A stretch of DNA of 59,461 nucleotides from JBCCQH01 sp039024435 (GCA_039024435.1 JBCCQH010000035.1:1-59461); one strand, 5' to 3'. Shown: positions 1 to 10,600, counted from the stretch's first letter. Notes: generated from the sequence alone by a model not told the origin. Program-made: numbers and translations.

Positions 1-411
1 GCACAAAGCAGGTGCTGCGGGCGATTCCGGATGCAAGTGATCCCGGATCTACGGGCGGGAACGATTGCCGACCGGGCCAGCAAGGCGATCAGTCCCCGGG
101 CGAGCATCCTCACCACCAATTTTGGCGCCTACAACCAGTTGAAGGATCGGTTTGCGAGGCACCTCCCGGTACGGGCCCAAGGCAAAAAGGCGGTCAAATT
201 GCTGCCCTGGGTACACATTTCGGTCACCAACGTGAAGCGCAACCTCTCGGGGATATTCCACGGCGTGAGCGAAAAGTACTTGCAGAACTACCTAGATGAA
301 TTCTGCTACAAGCTGAACCGACGTTACGAAGGGGAATCCCGATTTGCGACCATCCTGGGCAATTCGCTCCGGCATTGGAACAAATATCACGTGTGGCAAA
401 GAAGCGGATAG
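1..411 (+). pseudogene. IS1595-family (ISXO2-like) transposase, 3' fragment
   Basis: The reading frame is open from the first base of the window to the stop at 411, so the 5' part lies outside or is lost. The translated tail has the pattern of ISXO2/IS1595 DDE transposases from Bacteroidota: a VIPDLRAGTI stretch, then a LPWVHISVTNVKRNL block and an FCYKLNRRY block. The family normally has about 300 residues, and only the C-terminal 130 or so are visible. The DDE catalytic core cannot be checked. No inverted repeat could be defined in the 247 bases after the stop. Whether the element is intact depends on sequence to the left of the window. Confidence 0.75.
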
Positions 412-658
412 TCATTAAATAGTTTTCGCTTTTCATCCTTGACATCAACCGTAGTGACATGGCCAAAAAGAGTATCCATCGGGGCTTGTCCCTCAATTTT
501 AGTGGGTCGGATTTGCTTTGATCCATAAAGGAATCGCTCGTAATTTGTTAGTATCAGACTTCTTTCCTCTAGCGAGCAAAACAACATCGCCTAAGAAAAC
601 AACCCATTCCATCGGACAATAAATCCCCACCCAAACTCCCCATATCGCCGCAATCTCC
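412..658. other. Intergenic region after the transposase fragment
   Basis: This stretch lies between the transposase stop and the stop of the minus-strand membrane protein. It should contain the right end of the insertion sequence, but no convincing inverted repeat or target duplication can be assigned without the left end. Short reading frames here have no recognisable content. Confidence 0.4.
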
Positions 659-2092
659 TCACTTCCGCAAAAATCCCGGCCGCTCCTGCCGCGGATTGCG
701 CCACTCGCGGATACGGGCTTGCAGATCTGCGTCATACTCCTCAGTAGCGGCCGCCACAAAGCGCTGCCAAACTGATTCGGGCAGCAGAGCGTAGTCGATC
801 CCCAATTCGCGGACGCGCGGTTCATCCGCGGGACCGAGATAGTAACGGAATTCCATCGCGGAGATGCCGGCTGCAATCCGCCACAAGCGGCTGCTGTCCA
901 CCGCATATTCTGGCTGCCAGGGCAACACATCAATTCCCGTCTCGAAGGTCATCAGTTCCGCCAGCCCTTTGTGGCCGATGATCAGTTCCGGTTCTTTTCC
1001 CGCCAGTACCCGTTCCGCCCGGTGAACGATCTGCTGGTAGTAGCCGTAGTCCGGATCGAAGGTTTCCGGCCGATGACTGCCTCCGTGCCAAATCGTACCG
1101 GCCACCAACAGCACCGTCACCAAGTGAAATCCCTCCCGTGGAAAAAGGTGCGGCACAATCGCAAACAACTGGGGCGCCAGCAACATAAACGTCAGAAAAA
1201 ACCGGTACCCCATGCCCCGGACATCCATTTCAAAAAATGGAAACAGCAGTACCACACACAAGCCGGCAAAGGACCAACCAAAGGCAGTCGGCCGCGCAAA
1301 CGACCAGGAAAACACCCAATACAACAGAAATAGGTGAGCCAGGACAATCTCCGCGATCCAGGCCGGCGGCATCCGCCCCGGATCCAGCAGCGCCACAAAA
1401 GACCAGCCCGCCAGTTGGGGCATTTCCCGAAACGCCCCAGAAAACCGTTCCCAGTCCGCCACCCGCAGCAAGCCCGGCACCAAGCTTGCCCCCCCAATGC
1501 CCACCGCACCCAGCAACAGGACCAAGAGCATTCGCCGGCCATCCAGTTGCCGCAACACCACAAAGATCAAACTCAAACCCGCCGTCATCCGGTGCGCCCA
1601 AAATGCCCCGATCCCAGCCAATCCCCCCGCCCAGCCAGGACCCCGCACGCTGAACAACAACAGTAACAGGAGCGCATTCATTCCGAGTAAATTCTTGGGA
1701 AATTGCGCCGCAAAAAAAGTCAAACTCGGACTGAAGACACACCAAGCCCCCACTGTAAGCCCCAACCAGCCATCCCCGGAAATCCGCCGGGCCAACGCCA
1801 CACTCAGGCCGGCAAAACTGCCCGCCAACAGCGCACACAACAATTGATAAGCCGTCAGGTAATCGCCCGTCAGCGTGGACAGCCCCCGCAACAGCAAGTA
1901 GATCGGGGAACGGTCCACGCTGTGCATCGCGCCTTCTTCAACCCAGGCCTTGACCTGGATCAGGTAGAAGTAACCGTCCCAACCCGGAGCAAAAGCTTGC
2001 CCCACCAATGCCCGCCAGCGCAACGCAAACGCGATCCCCCCGATCAACAGCGCCCACCAACCCCACCAGTACCGGAACCCATCCATCTTCAT
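659..2092 (-). CDS. Polytopic membrane protein, GT-C glycosyltransferase-like
   Basis: The protein has 477 residues and is almost entirely hydrophobic, with roughly ten predicted membrane helices. Near the N-terminus, after the first helix, a PGWDGYFYLIQVKAW stretch sits where GT-C fold glycosyltransferases carry their acidic loop. After it come an SVDRSPIYLLLRGL segment and long Leu-rich helices. The final ~130 residues are soluble, as in many lipid-linked sugar transferases. The start is the first ATG of MKMDGF, 51 bases from the divergent start of the next gene. I infer transfer of a sugar from a polyprenyl carrier, but the family is not firmly identified. It could also be a general membrane protein of unknown role. 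Confidence 0.6.
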   Translation of the reverse strand: MKMDGFRYWWGWWALLIGGIAFALRWRALVGQAFAPGWDGYFYLIQVKAWVEEGAMHSVDRSPIYLLLRGLSTLTGDYLTAYQLLCALLAGSFAGLSVALARRISGDGWLGLTVGAWCVFSPSLTFFAAQFPKNLLGMNALLLLLLFSVRGPGWAGGLAGIGAFWAHRMTAGLSLIFVVLRQLDGRRMLLVLLLGAVGIGGASLVPGLLRVADWERFSGAFREMPQLAGWSFVALLDPGRMPPAWIAEIVLAHLFLLYWVFSWSFARPTAFGWSFAGLCVVLLFPFFEMDVRGMGYRFFLTFMLLAPQLFAIVPHLFPREGFHLVTVLLVAGTIWHGGSHRPETFDPDYGYYQQIVHRAERVLAGKEPELIIGHKGLAELMTFETGIDVLPWQPEYAVDSSRLWRIAAGISAMEFRYYLGPADEPRVRELGIDYALLPESVWQRFVAAATEEYDADLQARIREWRNPRQERPGFLRK

Positions 2093-2143
2093 GGACGGAA
2101 AATACAGCTTTTTCTCCTTCCCGATTTACTGTTATTTTTAGGA

Positions 2144-4303
2144 ATGCGTCGGTTTAAGTGTTGTTTGATTCTGTTTCTTCTAATGTGCAGCTGGGGACAA
2201 TCCGCTCCGCTGCGCATCAGCCTCCGGGTACCCGAGACTGCCCGGCAGTCCCCGATTGTCCGCCACGCCGTCGCCGATGCCCAACAACTATTGGCCCAAG
2301 CCTGCCAGTGTGATGTCGCCGTCGAATTGCCGGAACCCACCGTAATCCTCCAAATGCCCGATCTCGACCCCGCCGCAGTAAGCGTCCCAAGTACCTTTGC
2401 CGAAGGCCGCGACTACCCCTATTTTCACTATCCTCAGCACAGCTATCGCTGGAGCAGCGTGCCGACCTCCGTGCGCAACCGAACCCTTTGGCTGGAAACA
2501 ACAACTCCACAGGGCGTTTCCATGGGGCTGTACGGCTTGTTGCAGGAGCAGTTGGGATTTCGTTTTGTCCATCCCCGCCAAACCATCGTGCCCGAGATCG
2601 TAGACTGGCCCCTGCCGCCGAAATTTAAATTTTCGGGGACACCCACCTTTGACAAGAAGGGCTTTCATCTGCACACGCAGCACCCGCTGGAGCTGACTGA
2701 GCCCCTGCACAATCCGGATTTTCCCGGTGGGGCCGGCATGATCGAAACCTACCTGCAATGGCTGGCCCGCAACGGGCAAAACTTCTTCGAATTTTCGCTC
2801 TTGGAAGGGGTCCAATTGGCGCGCTGGGTGCCTTATGCCCGCGAATGGGTGCGCTTTGCCCACGAACGTGGGATCCTGTGCAGCGTAGACCTGTCCTTGC
2901 ACATGGTACAGCAGCGGGCCTACAAACTGGTGGAATTTCCACCCGCCTCGCTGAAGTCCTTTGAGCGGCAAATCGACGACAAACTGGAACAGTTGCTTTC
3001 CGCCGGCTGGGACTTCGTCAATCTGGAATTTGCGATGGCCGAATTTGTTGGGGGAATGGAAAAGCTGCGGCACCGTCTGCGCGCTTACGCCACCGAAGCG
3101 ATGGCGCGCTATCCCCAAGTCAAGTTGATCGGGCGGCAGCATGTGGTCAAACCAGAAGATGAAATCGGTGGGGGCAATAAGATCGCCGCAGCACCAGTCG
3201 CCAATTTCTCCCGTGGCGTACTGATCCACACAGTCATGTGCTATGCGGTCACCGATGGTGCGGCCCCAGTCTACGAATTGAAAAATTTTCGTCACCTGTA
3301 CGAGATGCTGATCTCCGAGGACAAGGTGCGCGAGACCTGGTACTATCCCGAGAGCGCGTACTGGATTACCTTTGACAATTCGGTGCCGATGCTGTTGCTG
3401 CCTTATCTAAGTGCGCGGCTGCGGGACATTGAAACGATGCGCCGGCTGAAAATTCCCGGGCACATCACGTTTTCCTCCGGTTGGGAATGGGGCTATTGGC
3501 TGGTCGATTGGAGCATCGCTCGCTGGTCCTGGAATTATGCTTTTAACGGCAATGAACGCACGCGGCAGCCCTTAGGACCGCTTTTTTCCATCGACAATTT
3601 CAACCGCGACCTGCAGGCAATGCAACGCGTGCTGCACCTGCAGGAGATCGGCATGGCGGAAAATATCCTGCGCTACCTTTGCCCGGAAAATATCCCCGAC
3701 GCCTTTCCCCCGCCCGGCAATAAACAATTTCAGCCCCGCTTGCCCGAGAAAACGGCGGTCTGGGCGAAGGATTTTCCCGTGTACGACCCCGCGGCGGAGC
3801 CTTACACGAGTCTGCGGGTACTGCGGGGCATCGCGGATGGAATCGCCCTGGCCCTGGACAGTATGCGGGTCCGGACGCGGTTCTGCTGTGAGGACCCACT
3901 CGTGACCGGCTTGGCGGTGGAGTTGCTGGACGCGGTGGAAGTGACCCAGTTGCGAATGCGCCACCGAATCGAAACGGTCAGCGCTCTGGGAGCATTGGCA
4001 GTGGACGATACCCTGCGCAATCCTCAGTTTCCCCGACCAGTCCAGGTCTATCTGAACCAGGCCCACGGACTGCGCCGGCAAGCCCAGGCGATTGTCGACC
4101 GGCGGGAAATGCACTACCGCTATCCCCTGGAACTGATCGCGCGGCCCCGGCGGAGCTACACCGCGTATGCCTTTGGCTATTTGTATCCGGTGAGCGATCT
4201 GTTCTGGTGGCGGCGGGAGGAAGCCCAGATCCGGGAGGAAAGATTCGGCCCGTTTTTCATGAATCCCTGGGACTTGCGGAAAATTGTCGGGCTAAAAAAG
4301 TAA
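2144..4303 (+). CDS. Secreted glycoside-hydrolase-like protein of unknown specificity
   Basis: The protein has 719 residues from the ATG at 2144. The longer open frame upstream overlaps the divergent gene and is rejected. A signal peptide is clear (MRRFKCCLILFLLMCSWGQS). Residues ~20-160 resemble the small alpha/beta domain that precedes the barrel in GH20/GH67/GH115-type enzymes, with the typical TPQGVSMGLYGLLQEQLGFRF pattern read in two pieces: a glycine-rich turn, then the 'LG-RF-HP' motif. The middle part, with many Trp and Tyr residues (ETWYYPESAYW, SSGWEWGYWLVDWS), could be a TIM-barrel active site. I cannot name catalytic acids. It is probably a periplasmic or surface carbohydrate-active protein. 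Confidence 0.6.
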   Translation: MRRFKCCLILFLLMCSWGQSAPLRISLRVPETARQSPIVRHAVADAQQLLAQACQCDVAVELPEPTVILQMPDLDPAAVSVPSTFAEGRDYPYFHYPQHSYRWSSVPTSVRNRTLWLETTTPQGVSMGLYGLLQEQLGFRFVHPRQTIVPEIVDWPLPPKFKFSGTPTFDKKGFHLHTQHPLELTEPLHNPDFPGGAGMIETYLQWLARNGQNFFEFSLLEGVQLARWVPYAREWVRFAHERGILCSVDLSLHMVQQRAYKLVEFPPASLKSFERQIDDKLEQLLSAGWDFVNLEFAMAEFVGGMEKLRHRLRAYATEAMARYPQVKLIGRQHVVKPEDEIGGGNKIAAAPVANFSRGVLIHTVMCYAVTDGAAPVYELKNFRHLYEMLISEDKVRETWYYPESAYWITFDNSVPMLLLPYLSARLRDIETMRRLKIPGHITFSSGWEWGYWLVDWSIARWSWNYAFNGNERTRQPLGPLFSIDNFNRDLQAMQRVLHLQEIGMAENILRYLCPENIPDAFPPPGNKQFQPRLPEKTAVWAKDFPVYDPAAEPYTSLRVLRGIADGIALALDSMRVRTRFCCEDPLVTGLAVELLDAVEVTQLRMRHRIETVSALGALAVDDTLRNPQFPRPVQVYLNQAHGLRRQAQAIVDRREMHYRYPLELIARPRRSYTAYAFGYLYPVSDLFWWRREEAQIREERFGPFFMNPWDLRKIVGLKK

Positions 4304-4409
4304 TTGTTATCCCCTGGAAATCAGCGGATCACAAAAAAATTTCTTCTGTCTGTAATTATTTGCCCCCGAGCGATACTGATGCAGCGAATTCAATCATAAG
4401 GAAACCACC

Positions 4410-5339
4410 ATGCACTCACAAAATACTCCCCCAAAATTTCGCAGGGCCGCGGTACACCTAGCCGCCTTCATCTTCTCTGTGATTCTGGGATATTTCCTCG
4501 CCCGCCCGCTCATGGCGCAGACTCCGAGCAAGTCTTCCCTCCTCTGGAAGGTCTCAGGGAATGGCCTGGAAAAACCTTCTTACCTTTTCGGAACCTACCA
4601 CCTGATCCGCGATGGCTACCTGCCCTTAAATGGCAAGGTGATGCAGGCCTTTGACCGGGTGGAAGGCGTGGTTACCGAAACGGAAATCGACTCTTCCCAG
4701 TTGGGTAAAGTGATGGGCTACACGATCATGCAAAGCAATCTCCTGTCCAAATTACTCGACAAGCAAGAGTTTGCCCTGGTCGACCAGGAAGTTCAGCAAT
4801 TGACTGGGCAGCCGCTCAGTGCAATGGACCAATTCAAACCGAGTACCGTCATGCTGTTCATGACGATCACCTACGTCAACCGGCTCGCTCCCGAACTGAT
4901 CAAGTATTCGGGTGAGCCCCTGGACCAATTTTTCATCACCGAGGGCCGCAAACGGGCGAAAACGATCACGACTTTTGAGACGATGATCGAGCAAATGGAA
5001 ATTCTCTACAATGGCCAGTCACTTGAGGAACAAGCCGACTACCTCGTCAAGTTTGTCCGCTCCAAAGAAGAAGTCCAGAAATTTACCCGGGAACTGGTCG
5101 ACCACTATCTCGCGGAAGATCTTGACCGGATGCAGGCGATTTCTAAGCATTGGGGCGACGACTTCGGCGGATTGGAGGCGTTGGTCGATGAACGCAATGA
5201 ACGCTGGATGCAAAAGTTGCCCGGTTTGATGCACCAGAACAGTCAGTTCGTCGCCGTAGGTGCCTTGCACCTGCCGGGCAAAAAGGGCCTGATCAAACTC
5301 CTCCGTGCCCAGGGCTACACCGTTACGCCGATCCATTGA
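4410..5339 (+). CDS. TraB/GumN family protein
   Basis: The protein has 309 residues. An N-terminal hydrophobic segment (LAAFIFSVILGYFLARPLMAQ) acts as signal peptide or anchor, so the rest should be periplasmic. The family signatures are an N-terminal GTYHLI block and a C-terminal VAVGALHLPGKKGL block. These hold the paired histidines thought to form a metalloprotease-like site in TraB/GumN proteins (related to Tiki). Length is typical. The next gene, an ECF sigma factor, starts 3 bases after the stop, so the two are probably co-transcribed. The substrate is unknown. Confidence 0.88.
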   Translation: MHSQNTPPKFRRAAVHLAAFIFSVILGYFLARPLMAQTPSKSSLLWKVSGNGLEKPSYLFGTYHLIRDGYLPLNGKVMQAFDRVEGVVTETEIDSSQLGKVMGYTIMQSNLLSKLLDKQEFALVDQEVQQLTGQPLSAMDQFKPSTVMLFMTITYVNRLAPELIKYSGEPLDQFFITEGRKRAKTITTFETMIEQMEILYNGQSLEEQADYLVKFVRSKEEVQKFTRELVDHYLAEDLDRMQAISKHWGDDFGGLEALVDERNERWMQKLPGLMHQNSQFVAVGALHLPGKKGLIKLLRAQGYTVTPIH

Positions 5340-5342
5340 TCC

Positions 5343-5858
5343 ATGGCTTCCGCCCGGCAACAGGAATTTCTCGATCTCATCCAGTCAAACTCCGGCATCA
5401 TCCACAAGGTCATTCGACTGTACGTGGATGGTACCGAAGACCAGCGGGACCTTTACCAAGAAATTGTGGCGCAGGCCTGGGGATCGTTTTCCCGTTTTGC
5501 TGGCAACAGCAAATTTTCCACCTGGCTGTACCGCGTCGCCCTCAATACTGCGCTGACCTTCCAGAAGAAAGCCCAAAAGCGCAAAGGGAACCGGTCCGCC
5601 ACCGAAAATGACCTGCCGACCGTTCCCCCCGCCTCGGACTTCGAGACCCGCGAACTGCTCCTCTGGGCCATTCGCCACCTGGTCGAAGCCGACCGTATGA
5701 TCATCCTCCTGCATCTGGAAGGCTACGACAACGGTGAAATCAGCGACATCTCCGGTATCAACAAAAACCACGTCGGAGTAAAGCTTCACCGCATCAAAAA
5801 GAAATTGACTGCGCTCCTCCAACCCTACCGATATGGATCTGAAAGAACTGTGGAATAG
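5343..5858 (+). CDS. ECF-type RNA polymerase sigma factor
   Basis: The protein has 171 residues, the usual size for an extracytoplasmic-function sigma factor. Region 2 is seen at about 30-70 (RDLYQEIVAQAW, then KFSTWLYRVALN). Region 4 lies at about 120-160, with a helix-turn-helix (GYDNGEISDISGINKNHVG) and a basic end (KLHRIKKKL). The gene begins 3 bases after the TraB-like gene and overlaps the following membrane-protein gene by 26 bases, a usual arrangement for a sigma factor and its regulator. Its target promoters cannot be read from this window. Confidence 0.92.
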   Translation: MASARQQEFLDLIQSNSGIIHKVIRLYVDGTEDQRDLYQEIVAQAWGSFSRFAGNSKFSTWLYRVALNTALTFQKKAQKRKGNRSATENDLPTVPPASDFETRELLLWAIRHLVEADRMIILLHLEGYDNGEISDISGINKNHVGVKLHRIKKKLTALLQPYRYGSERTVE

Positions 5859-6450
5859 CCCGGACGTGGTCACCGATCCCGCTCCGCAACGTGCCGAGTT
5901 GGCCGCGATGCTCAACCAGCAGTCGACCGGAATTCTGGTCCAACTGCGCAAAAAACTGCTTTACAAAATCCTGTGGGGACTGGGAATCGGTCTGGCGGCC
6001 TTGGGGTTCCTCCTGCTCAATCCTTACCACGCCGCGACCTGGCTCGTGGCGGGCTTGCTCATCCCCATGGTGATTGTCCTCGGAACCAAGCTGCTTCGCT
6101 ACTACCAGCGCCTGCCCAACCGGCTGGACATGGACCGCAAAATCTTGCCGGTCATGCAGGAGTATGACACCATCGTTCGCGAAGCGCTGCGCTTCGAGGA
6201 ACGGATCGGTACCTTATTCATCATTCCAGCACCCGCCCTTGGGGCCATGGTCGCGCTGTTGGAAGAAGAGATGACCTTCGCGGAAATGCTGAGCAACGGG
6301 AAAATTCTGCTGCTGCTTATCGGTGTCATCGCCGTCATCTCTCCCCTGGCGATCTGGCTGTCCAAATGGATGAACCGGCTGGCCTTTCAGAAGTACCTGG
6401 ACCAATTGGCGGAGAATATTCGGGCGCTGAAGGATTTGGCGGAGGGATGA
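5833..6450 (+). CDS. Membrane protein coupled to the ECF sigma factor
   Basis: The protein has 205 residues. A short cytoplasmic N-terminus (MDLKELWNSPDVV) is followed by four likely helices at about 48-66, 67-88, 130-148 and 158-176, and a helical cytoplasmic tail. It starts inside the sigma-factor gene (26-base overlap), which implies translational coupling. The position suggests an anti-sigma factor or membrane sensor. However, it lacks the zinc-binding HxxxCxxC signature, so the role is inferred from context only. The stop lies 7 bases from the stop of the convergent phosphoesterase gene. Confidence 0.75.
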   Translation: MDLKELWNSPDVVTDPAPQRAELAAMLNQQSTGILVQLRKKLLYKILWGLGIGLAALGFLLLNPYHAATWLVAGLLIPMVIVLGTKLLRYYQRLPNRLDMDRKILPVMQEYDTIVREALRFEERIGTLFIIPAPALGAMVALLEEEMTFAEMLSNGKILLLLIGVIAVISPLAIWLSKWMNRLAFQKYLDQLAENIRALKDLAEG

Positions 6451-6457
6451 TTCTCAT

Positions 6458-7603
6458 TTACCTCCGCCCAAACACCCGGAACAGCCGCGATGCCCCGAGG
6501 GCCAGTACCATCCCCGCGATCAGGGCCAGCCAAAAGACTTCCCCACTCGTCGCTGCGATCACCTTGGCCCAAAAACCTTCTCCCGCCGCCGAAGACTTGG
6601 GTTGCGCTTGCCAGTAGTCAAGCGTATAGCTTTCCACTGCCTTCCATTTTCGGTCACTCAAGGGGTAGGTGCCCAGGGCAACCTTGCCTTCGGGACTGAC
6701 CGTCACTTTGAGTAAAACATCCTCCGGCGTATCGCCGATGCCGTTCGCGATGACGTGGAGTTGATTGGCCGCATCGTAGCCGTAGAGCAACGGCACCGAC
6801 CAATGGGTTCCTACATCGCCGGAGATCCAGTAGACTTCACCCGAGTGGGGCAACCCGGTTACCGCCTTGACTGCTTTGCAAGCCGTTTCTTGTGCGACGA
6901 TTCCGGCGATGGGCTCATTGGCGAGGGCATCCGCCGGACCGAGTGCACTTTCGCACAAGGCCCACAGCAAGCGGTGGCTGAATACAAAAACGTGGCGCGG
7001 CCGCCGGGCCCGTTTTTCCAGGCGCTTGCTTTCCCGGTCGATAAAGCCAAATAAATTACTCGATTCCCCTTCTTCCAGCAAATACTCGGTATCCAGAATC
7101 ATAAAGTAATCGTCCCGAATAAAAAATCCGACCTGGTTCGCCGAGCCAGGAAATTTGAAAAAGGCATTGGCACCGCCGGTGGCAAATGCCTTCTCGTAAG
7201 CCGCCCGATCCCGCAAATCGTGGTTGCCCGGAGCATTGAACACCGGCATCTCCAGGCCAGCAAATGCCGTCGCTGTCGCCCGAATCATCGCCGAATCGCC
7301 CGAATTGCGCATGATGTCGCCCAGAGCCACCAGGAAAGTCGCTGGGCTGGCGCTCATGCGCTTAAAATTGGCGAGCAACGACGCCGCCGGATAGATCGAC
7401 CGCTCGTTTTCGTGGGCACCGTACAGGTGGCCCCCGGCCAAAAATGTGTAACTCCAGGCCGAGTCAGGGGGCTGAACCGCCCGCCGATTGAAGGGCGAAG
7501 CGGGGGGAAATTCAAAGAAGCCCTGGCCCAGGACCCACCCGGGCCCACCCAAGATTACCGCCAGCAAAATGGCCCGGAAAAATAGATTTCGGAAACGTTG
7601 CAT
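6458..7603 (-). CDS. Periplasmic membrane-anchored metallophosphoesterase
   Basis: The protein has 381 residues of the calcineurin-like fold. It has an N-terminal signal segment (ILLAVILGGPGWVLGQ). Metal-site motifs are GDIMRNSGD (about 95-103), GNHD (126-129) and FSH near 210. The usual first motif DxH appears as GGH (58-60), so the first aspartate is missing. A membrane helix near the C-terminus (VFWLALIAGMVLALGA) and a basic tail (RLFRVFGRR) place the enzyme domain in the periplasm. The gene lies 54 bases after the CHAT gene on the same strand and is probably in its operon. The substrate is unknown. Confidence 0.85.
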   Translation of the reverse strand: MQRFRNLFFRAILLAVILGGPGWVLGQGFFEFPPASPFNRRAVQPPDSAWSYTFLAGGHLYGAHENERSIYPAASLLANFKRMSASPATFLVALGDIMRNSGDSAMIRATATAFAGLEMPVFNAPGNHDLRDRAAYEKAFATGGANAFFKFPGSANQVGFFIRDDYFMILDTEYLLEEGESSNLFGFIDRESKRLEKRARRPRHVFVFSHRLLWALCESALGPADALANEPIAGIVAQETACKAVKAVTGLPHSGEVYWISGDVGTHWSVPLLYGYDAANQLHVIANGIGDTPEDVLLKVTVSPEGKVALGTYPLSDRKWKAVESYTLDYWQAQPKSSAAGEGFWAKVIAATSGEVFWLALIAGMVLALGASRLFRVFGRR

Positions 7604-7657
7604 AAGCTCAATGTAAATCGGCTGCCGGGGACAGCGCCCCCCGCAAGCAGAAGCAAG

Positions 7658-10600
7658 TTAGCGATCTTGCCGATTCGGCGAAACCCTCTCGGCGTTCCGC
7701 TGGCGCGACCGAATCCGGCCCACCGCAAATGCTCCACCGCCCAGAGCGACGAGCACCAACAGCCACCGCGGTCCCGGTCCCTGGCCCCCCATCCGACTGC
7801 GGTCCCCAATCATCACGTGGGCCGCCCAGAAGTAAGGATGAGCATCCCGGCCATCCGTCGTTTTTAAATAACTCAATTTGGCCGCACGCAGGCTCTCGTC
7901 CTTTTCTTCTCCCCGGGCGAGGTGGCGGTAAAATTCACCCATGATCCGCGAGGAGGCCTCATCGTTCACCGACCAAAGGCTCATCACGATACTGGGACAG
8001 CCCGCGTACATGAATCCCCGCGCGAGGCTCATAATGCCTTCACCCCGTACCAACTCCCCGGTTCCCGTATTGCAGGCACTGAGGACTGCCAGATCGGCAT
8101 TCAACTTCATGCTGAACAATTCGTACGTGTGCAGCATCCCGTCGTCCAATGAATCCACCGGCGGGCTGAAGGCAATCCGCGAATACAGCGAATTTTGGTC
8201 CTCCACCATACCGTGGGTCGCAAAGTGAAGGATGTTGTAATTCGCACCGTCAGTTTTGAAAAGCGTCTCGGTGGCCTCCGCTCCCGTGTAGACATCGGTC
8301 TGGACGAAACGGCTGATTTTTTGGACTTCCTGGGGGGCATGCTCCAATTCGCTCAACCCCGCCCGCAGTTCCCGGTAGGCCAGGTCATTGCCGGAAGATT
8401 CCGTACCAAAAGCCGGGGCAAAAGCCAGCGTTTTCATCCCTCCCCGCCGCGACCGCCGCACCTGTCGGCTCAACAGCAGCGTGGCCGAATTCGCGTAGCT
8501 GATGCTGTAGGGATGCAACAAATACGGAAAACGGGCAAAATCACCGACTTCATCGCCTTTGGGAGGACGGGTCAACAAAGCTTCAAATGGGATCCGGGCC
8601 AGGCGCCCGTCCGGAATCAAGATCAACTTGCCCGATGCGGGAATGAATCCAGCCAGCGGCGCCAGCAAACGCTCGTACAACCGATGGGCCTGAACCGGGT
8701 AGGTATTCCGCACTGAGCGCCGGAAAATCGCCTCCGGACCGAAGTGTTCCATGAACCGTTCGATCTCGCGTTCCAGGGTATCACTCGGCAGTTGTACCAA
8801 GCGGTAGTCTTCCTGGGTGATGGCGAATATGTAGAGCGCGCTATCGCCCAGGAAGTATTCCACCAGCGCGGTCTCGGCATCGGGCAGATAAGCCTGTACC
8901 TGAGCGGGATCGACCACCGAGAGATCGTATTTGAGTTCGTAGTACTGCGGAAAACGCTCCTCGATCTCCTTCACGACCGATTGGTAAGCGAGATTCATTG
9001 CGAACGATTCCGCTTTGCGGTCCATCAGTCCCGTTTGGTCGACTTCCTCACCATTGTGCTGCATCTCATAGATCTCCATGTCCAGCTCACCGAGGCTTTG
9101 CCGGAGGTCGTTTTCTTGCTGGAGGAGACTGTCGGGCACACCGGCCCATTTTGCGGCCCGCACCGAATTGATCGCACTCATGAGGACCGAACTCCGGCTG
9201 CGCTCCATGTAAGAAAACGCCTTGAACCACCACTTGGTCTCCCCGGTGACGGCGTGCAGTTCCGCCGCCGTGCTGATTCCCCCTTCCGTGAAGCGGATCG
9301 CAAAGTCATTCCAATCCATGCGCGAAGCATCACCGACCGTCCCCTGGCGCAGCGAATCGAGCATGTCCATCGAAGCCGAATAGCTTCTCGCAGCAAACTC
9401 CAAATCGCGTTGGTCTTGTCCCCTATAGCGGTACCGCGCCAGCATGGTCCCCGCCTTTTCGCCAATCGCCGCAAACAAGATGTCCCGGTCCCGCGGCGCA
9501 TCCAGGGGCGGTAGATCGTACACGCCTTTGTCTTCCCAGTTGGGGTCGATCCGTCCCATCACCTTGTGGTACCACTCCAAGGCTTCATCATAGCGCCCCT
9601 CCCGGTGATGGGTCTCCCCGATCCACAGGATCTTTTCCGTGATCGCATAGTGCATCGCCGAATACGCCCGCTCATAAAGTGGTATCGCCCGCTGCCAATA
9701 TTCCCGAGCCCGAGCGTAATTCTTGAAATTGAAGTAGTGGATGCCGAGGTTGTGGTAGATGGCTCCCAGCAATTCATATTCTTTTTCTCCTGTGCCCCGG
9801 GCAATCTCCTCGGCCTGGTAATAATAGGCTTCCGCGCGGACCGAATCTCTGAGATTTTCGTAGACATTGCCCATGCTGTTGTAGCCCCGGGCGACGAGGT
9901 GGTGATCATCCCCGTGGTACTGTGTGACGATCTCCAGTGACTTTTTGTGGTACTTTAACGCGGGAGCATTGTCTTCGAGAATGGTATAAATATGCCCGAG
10001 TGCCCGGTACGCGGTGGCCACTTCGGGGTGGATTTGCCCAAAGACTTCCTCGTACAGCACGACACTTTGCTTGCCGTACAGCAATGCCTGCTCACTTTGG
10101 TGGGAAAAGATGTAGCACTGGGCCAGGATCATATACACCCGCGCAATGCGGCGGCGCTGATCGGTGGGTTGTAACTGATAGAGGTCAATCGCCTTTTGGA
10201 AATACTCAATGGCCGCATTGCGGTCCCCCAATGAGTTGTAGACTTCGCCGTAGAAATGGTTGAGCAAAGCAAATTCCAGGTGATCATTCGCGAGGCTGCG
10301 TTCCAGGATGGGCTCGGCGTTGCGGTACCAGCGCATAGCTTCCTCATCGTTGTAGTCATCCCAGTGAAGGATGCCAATGCGCAGCATGAGGCGGCCGGTG
10401 CTGACCGCTTGGGGTTGTCGCGTCAAAGCCTGATCGAGAATCGCTTCCAGATCAGCGAGTCCTTCTTGGGAGCGTTTCAACTCGTAGTAGACTTCCCCCC
10501 GGGCAATCGCCGTCTTGAGGATGCCGGCAACATCATCGGATTGGGCAAATACCTCACCGGCCGCACGCAGGTCTTTGAGGGCCGCTTCCCAGGCAAATGC

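Noticed and set aside
1703..2143. Upstream extension of the secreted glycosidase-like gene
   Set aside because: It overlaps the divergent membrane-protein gene and lacks protein-like composition. The signal peptide starts at 2144.
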